Part shown: positions 61,046-64,000 of the stretch, in pieces | How the letters are laid out: each line of letters begins with the position of its first letter | How positions within the stretch are numbered: position 1 is the first letter of the stretch | DNA from: Rhynchopus sp. YZ270_cl-10 | Lineage: Eukaryota; Euglenozoa; Diplonemea; Diplonemida; Diplonemidae | Direction of reading: 5' to 3' | Assembly: GCA_964035575.1 (NCBI GenBank) | Contig: OZ037833.1 | Span: forward strand, 806,001 to 870,000 | Length of the DNA stretch: 64,000 bases | Notes under the pieces: generated by a model | What the model was told of the DNA's origin: nothing | Databases searched by the model: none | What the model saw: the letters and a program-made list of their open reading frames with translations, nothing else | Translations under genes and position numbers: made by a program

Positions 61046-63364
61046 TCAGTATTCATCATCCGCGTCGTCCTCTTCCACCACATCGTCTCCTTGGAACTGC
61101 GCACGGTACAGATCTGCGATTTGCTTCGAAGACGTTGCTTCTGTAGGGTTCTTATCGGCTCTGGTTCTGATGTATCTTGGAAATCTCAATGCAATCCCTT
61201 TGGTCGGATCCACCAACCCCATTGCCGCAACATGCCGTGGACTGATTGACAAATCGGCAGCCTTAACCTCCCACACTGTTTCATCAGTGAACCACACATC
61301 AGGCTCTTCACCCCCACCAACCTGATAGCTTACCGGACGAGAGGGCGAAATATGCTCCTGAAGTTGTGTCGTCAACCCTTCCAAATCTTCATCCTTAAAC
61401 CCAGTACCTACCTTGCAGATAGCTTGAAACCCTTCTGTCTCAGGGTCATAGCAAGCCAGAAGATAGGCAGAGTAAACTCCAGTTCTTTTCCCCTTACCAT
61501 GCCAGGCACCGATCGGGACCAGGTCGACACTGTCCCCTACCCCCTCGATGTAGTCCTTCTTTAGTTTGAGCCAGTTGTAGGTCCGTCGGGAGGGGGTGTA
61601 TTGTGAGTTTTTTGTCAGGGTTTTGATCATGAGGCCTTCGCAGTTTGCCTTGAGAGATTCTGCGAGGAAGATTTCGATGTCTTCAGCCTCGGTGCAATCC
61701 TTTCCGGTGGCAAAGGTGAAAAACCCGCTGACCTCATTGAACGCACCGTGCAGGGCAACTCTCCTCTCTGTCAGCGATTTTTCCAGCAGAGATTCGCCAT
61801 TGAGAAATAAGATATCAAAGGCATAAATGCACACAGGGACCTTAACGTCTGCGAGGCTCACATCCTTTCTTGCACGTCCCTGAAGAACCTGAAATGGTTT
61901 GATTGATCCGTCCTCCTTGTCATATGCAACCACCTCGGAGTCGATGATGAAGGAGGTCACATTATCCCCAACAATCGGCTCTGTCGCGAATGAGTGGATC
62001 ACATCAGGGTACTTTGTTGTATGATTTTCTGAGTTGCGCGAGAAAATCCGCACCATAGCCTGGCTCGCACCCGGCTTCTTTGAATAGTGAATCTGCGCAC
62101 GTTCCCCATCATATTTGTATTCACAGGTAAAGTCTCCGTCGGTGAAGCGCTTCAGAATATGCGACACCCCCTTCGTCGGCTTGGCCAGCATAGGTTTGAC
62201 GGGGAGGTTCAGCGTTAAGGTGACCTGCTCTAATGCTGCGAGACCACCGCTGATGAGATTGGGAATGATGTAGTCGAAGGAGGGCATTTCGTTGAAGGCC
62301 TGCTTCAAGCGGTCGGAGGTTGTGTTCATGAGGGATTGTGCCTTTGCGTCGGAGAGCTTTGTTAGATCCACTTCGACTGCAAGAAATGCATGTGCCACAG
62401 CCATCAGAACCGTCATTTCAGCCAACCCAATCCGCATCTTACCCTGCAAACACCGAATCAAAAAATTCGCCTCAATAGGCTGAGAACTTCTCATCATTTT
62501 TGATATCCAATCGGACCGTCTCTTCTGTACCTCCTTTCCACTCTCCATCGCAACCTGCTTCAATGTAGCAAACACATGAGTGATCGTTAACGGCTTTGGT
62601 TTCAAAAGCATCTGCTGGTTTGACTTCGTATTCTGTGCAATCTCCGCCAGATCTCCCCCTTTTTTATATTTCTCCCGGATTTTCGCTTCGCTCAACCCAC
62701 CTCCTGCGGCAATGCATTTAATCAAGAAGGCGTCTCCGATGCCTAGCTCAACTCCCTCTACGGCAGGTGCAAGCTTGTTGAGGGAAAGGTAGACTGCAGG
62801 GAGAACAGCTTCGGGGGCAGTTTCGATGAGGGTGATCAAACATTGTGTCATGAGTGTGGAAACCTCTAGTCTCGCGGATACCGCCGACACCTCTGTCAAT
62901 GTGTCCGCAAGATAGAAATACGGAACCGGATTCCCTGCCTCCCACGACATCTTTTTCGGGTTTTTCACCGCATTTTTCAGCATTTTTGCGTGATTCAGAG
63001 CAACCGGGAGTTTGTCCTCCGCAACCTTCGCAACATCCAAAAACTTCGGTTTTGGTGATAATTTCTTAAACGCATCGCGTTTTTCTTTGCGAAATGCTGT
63101 TCTCACCGTATCAGGGTTTTCTGTAGGGGAACGTGCCCTTTTGGTTCCCTTCGGGGGTGATGCGGTTGAAGCGTTAGGTGATGCAGTAGGTTCGGGGGCT
63201 GGCGGGGGAGTTTCTAGAGTAGGCACAACAGCGTCGGCAGCAACGAGAAGTGCTTCTGTTTCGGTCTGTTTACGTCCAGGTGAGGCAGGTTTCGGTGCAG
63301 GTTTGGCTCCAGCTCCTTTAGCAGCCTTCTTAAACATGCCCGCCAGCGAGAGTTGGCGGCTCAT
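61046..63364 (-). CDS. LIG1: ATP-dependent DNA ligase I
   Basis: 772 aa; seals nicks by joining 3'-OH and 5'-phosphate ends through an AMP-lysine intermediate, chiefly joining Okazaki fragments and finishing excision repair. Residues 4-11 (QLSLAGMF) form a PCNA-interacting peptide, as in LIG1. Residues ~12-105 are a Pro/Lys-rich linker with a basic KGTKRARSP likely to aid nuclear import. Residues ~105-370 fit the helical DNA-binding domain. Adenylation domain: motif I KYDGERAQIH at 417-426 (catalytic Lys417), motif III RIFSRNSENHT (439-449), IIIa FIIDSEVVAYD (472-482), IV EGLMIKTL (576-583), V WLKLKKDY (598-605). The OB domain follows, ending in RFPRYIRTRADK and an acidic tail. No intron is needed. 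All key residues are present, so it looks functional. Confidence 0.96.
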   Translation of the reverse strand: MSRQLSLAGMFKKAAKGAGAKPAPKPASPGRKQTETEALLVAADAVVPTLETPPPAPEPTASPNASTASPPKGTKRARSPTENPDTVRTAFRKEKRDAFKKLSPKPKFLDVAKVAEDKLPVALNHAKMLKNAVKNPKKMSWEAGNPVPYFYLADTLTEVSAVSARLEVSTLMTQCLITLIETAPEAVLPAVYLSLNKLAPAVEGVELGIGDAFLIKCIAAGGGLSEAKIREKYKKGGDLAEIAQNTKSNQQMLLKPKPLTITHVFATLKQVAMESGKEVQKRRSDWISKMMRSSQPIEANFLIRCLQGKMRIGLAEMTVLMAVAHAFLAVEVDLTKLSDAKAQSLMNTTSDRLKQAFNEMPSFDYIIPNLISGGLAALEQVTLTLNLPVKPMLAKPTKGVSHILKRFTDGDFTCEYKYDGERAQIHYSKKPGASQAMVRIFSRNSENHTTKYPDVIHSFATEPIVGDNVTSFIIDSEVVAYDKEDGSIKPFQVLQGRARKDVSLADVKVPVCIYAFDILFLNGESLLEKSLTERRVALHGAFNEVSGFFTFATGKDCTEAEDIEIFLAESLKANCEGLMIKTLTKNSQYTPSRRTYNWLKLKKDYIEGVGDSVDLVPIGAWHGKGKRTGVYSAYLLACYDPETEGFQAICKVGTGFKDEDLEGLTTQLQEHISPSRPVSYQVGGGEEPDVWFTDETVWEVKAADLSISPRHVAAMGLVDPTKGIALRFPRYIRTRADKNPTEATSSKQIADLYRAQFQGDDVVEEDDADDEY

Positions 63365-63462
63365 GACAAAAGCCTTTTAAATTTTGTTTTTCTGTGGTTA
63401 AGATTTTTTTTGAAATTTGGAGGGGGGGAAAAGGGGGTGGGAGGGAGGAAAAAAATAAGCTG

Positions 63463-63471
63463 CTTTTTATA
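63463..63471 (-). promoter_or_regulatory. TATA-like box of the ligase gene
   Basis: On the minus strand this reads TATAAAAAG, about 100 nt upstream of the ligase ATG. It is followed by a pyrimidine-rich stretch and TTAACCACAG, which could serve as a splice or trans-splice acceptor in the leader. Confidence 0.45.
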
Positions 63472-63887
63472 TCTCGAGACAATAGGTATTGTTTTGTTTT
63501 TTTGTTTGCTTTTTTTTAAAATACAGTTCTTTCCGGGAAGTGATTCACATAGAATATTAGATAACCGGTTTCATGTGAATGCAACAGGGGGGTAGAGGGG
63601 GAGAAATTTCTTTTTTGGGAGGTCATAAAAATAATGGGCTTAAAACACACAAAAAGCTTATCAGATGAATCTAAGCACCCCTCTTGTGTTTAGTCATCCT
63701 CAAAAAAAAAAGGTGGGGGGGAAAGGTAGTCGTTAATGAACACCCTCCTTAATGAGTGAAGCTCAATAAGGATTGAGACGGATACAGGCCTAATGCTAAC
63801 TTTGGGGGAGGGGGGAAAAAAGTGAACCGACGGAAAAAAAAAAAAAAACGAAAAAAAAAAATTCCTCCCCTCCTCCGGGAAGGGGTC
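63472..63887. other. Spacer upstream of the ligase promoter
   Basis: A/T- and G-rich homopolymer runs; no gene seen. Confidence 0.4.
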
Positions 63888-64000
63888 CAGGGTTTTCGCT
63901 TATCTTCATGAAAAAAAATTTTCCCCAAAATCGTGAAGATATGTCCAAAAAGGGGTCAAAAATTTTTTTTTCGCGCTCCGCGCGAAAAGGTCCGTTCATT
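63888..64000. mobile_element. hAT-like element, end only (runs off window)
   Basis: It begins CAGGGTTTTCGCTTATC and matches the right end of the 32,908-33,596 element in inverted orientation through GGTCCGTTCATT. Only this terminus is in view. Confidence 0.75.

Noticed and set aside
61046-63364. Viral origin for the DNA ligase
   Set aside because: The N-terminal PCNA-binding peptide, basic linker and full LIG1 domain order fit a host gene; no other virus hallmark gene is in the window.

Overview
The window looks like nuclear DNA of a microbial eukaryote (protist) that I cannot place further. Evidence for a eukaryote: a DNA ligase I with a PCNA-binding peptide, a gene needing a GTATGT...CAG intron, TATA-like promoters, a twin-CX9C exon behind a polypyrimidine-CAG acceptor, and abundant inverted-repeat transposons. 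Lysine/alanine-rich proteins with a mitochondrial-type leader recall the kinetoplast-associated proteins of Euglenozoa, and all recognised genes lie on the minus strand, but neither point is diagnostic.

Layout. 1-19,307: the 5' part of one enormous minus-strand gene for an acidic, low-complexity repeat protein, open to the left edge (about 6,435 codons in view). 19.3-25.9 kb: a palindromic 333-bp element, then a 5.4-kb TA-flanked composite element holding a 71-90 bp minisatellite and an 850-bp palindrome. 25.9-28.1 kb: a two-exon gene of unknown function. 28.8-42.4 kb: five tandem minus-strand copies of a mitochondrial HMG/H1-like gene with near-identical promoters, broken up by at least four transposons. 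A CX9C exon sits at the head of this array (42.8-42.9 kb) and truncated copies of it lie between array members. 43-61 kb: a gene-poor stretch of foldback elements, GTAC-cored satellites and tandem duplications. 61.0-63.4 kb: DNA ligase I. A truncated hAT-like copy closes the window.

The best-supported novelty is the mobile-element landscape. Target-site duplications and, for one element, empty sites in sister repeats define several non-autonomous families: hAT-like (8-bp TSD, CAG termini), a TGRGGWGWTCC family (5-bp TSD) and a CAT...ATG family (6-bp TSD) in which each member carries its own palindromic subterminal motif. No transposase gene was recognised, so mobilising enzymes must be encoded elsewhere.

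Functionally, the array proteins and the CX9C protein both point to the mitochondrion (DNA packaging and intermembrane-space chemistry). The ligase serves nuclear, and possibly also mitochondrial, replication and repair.
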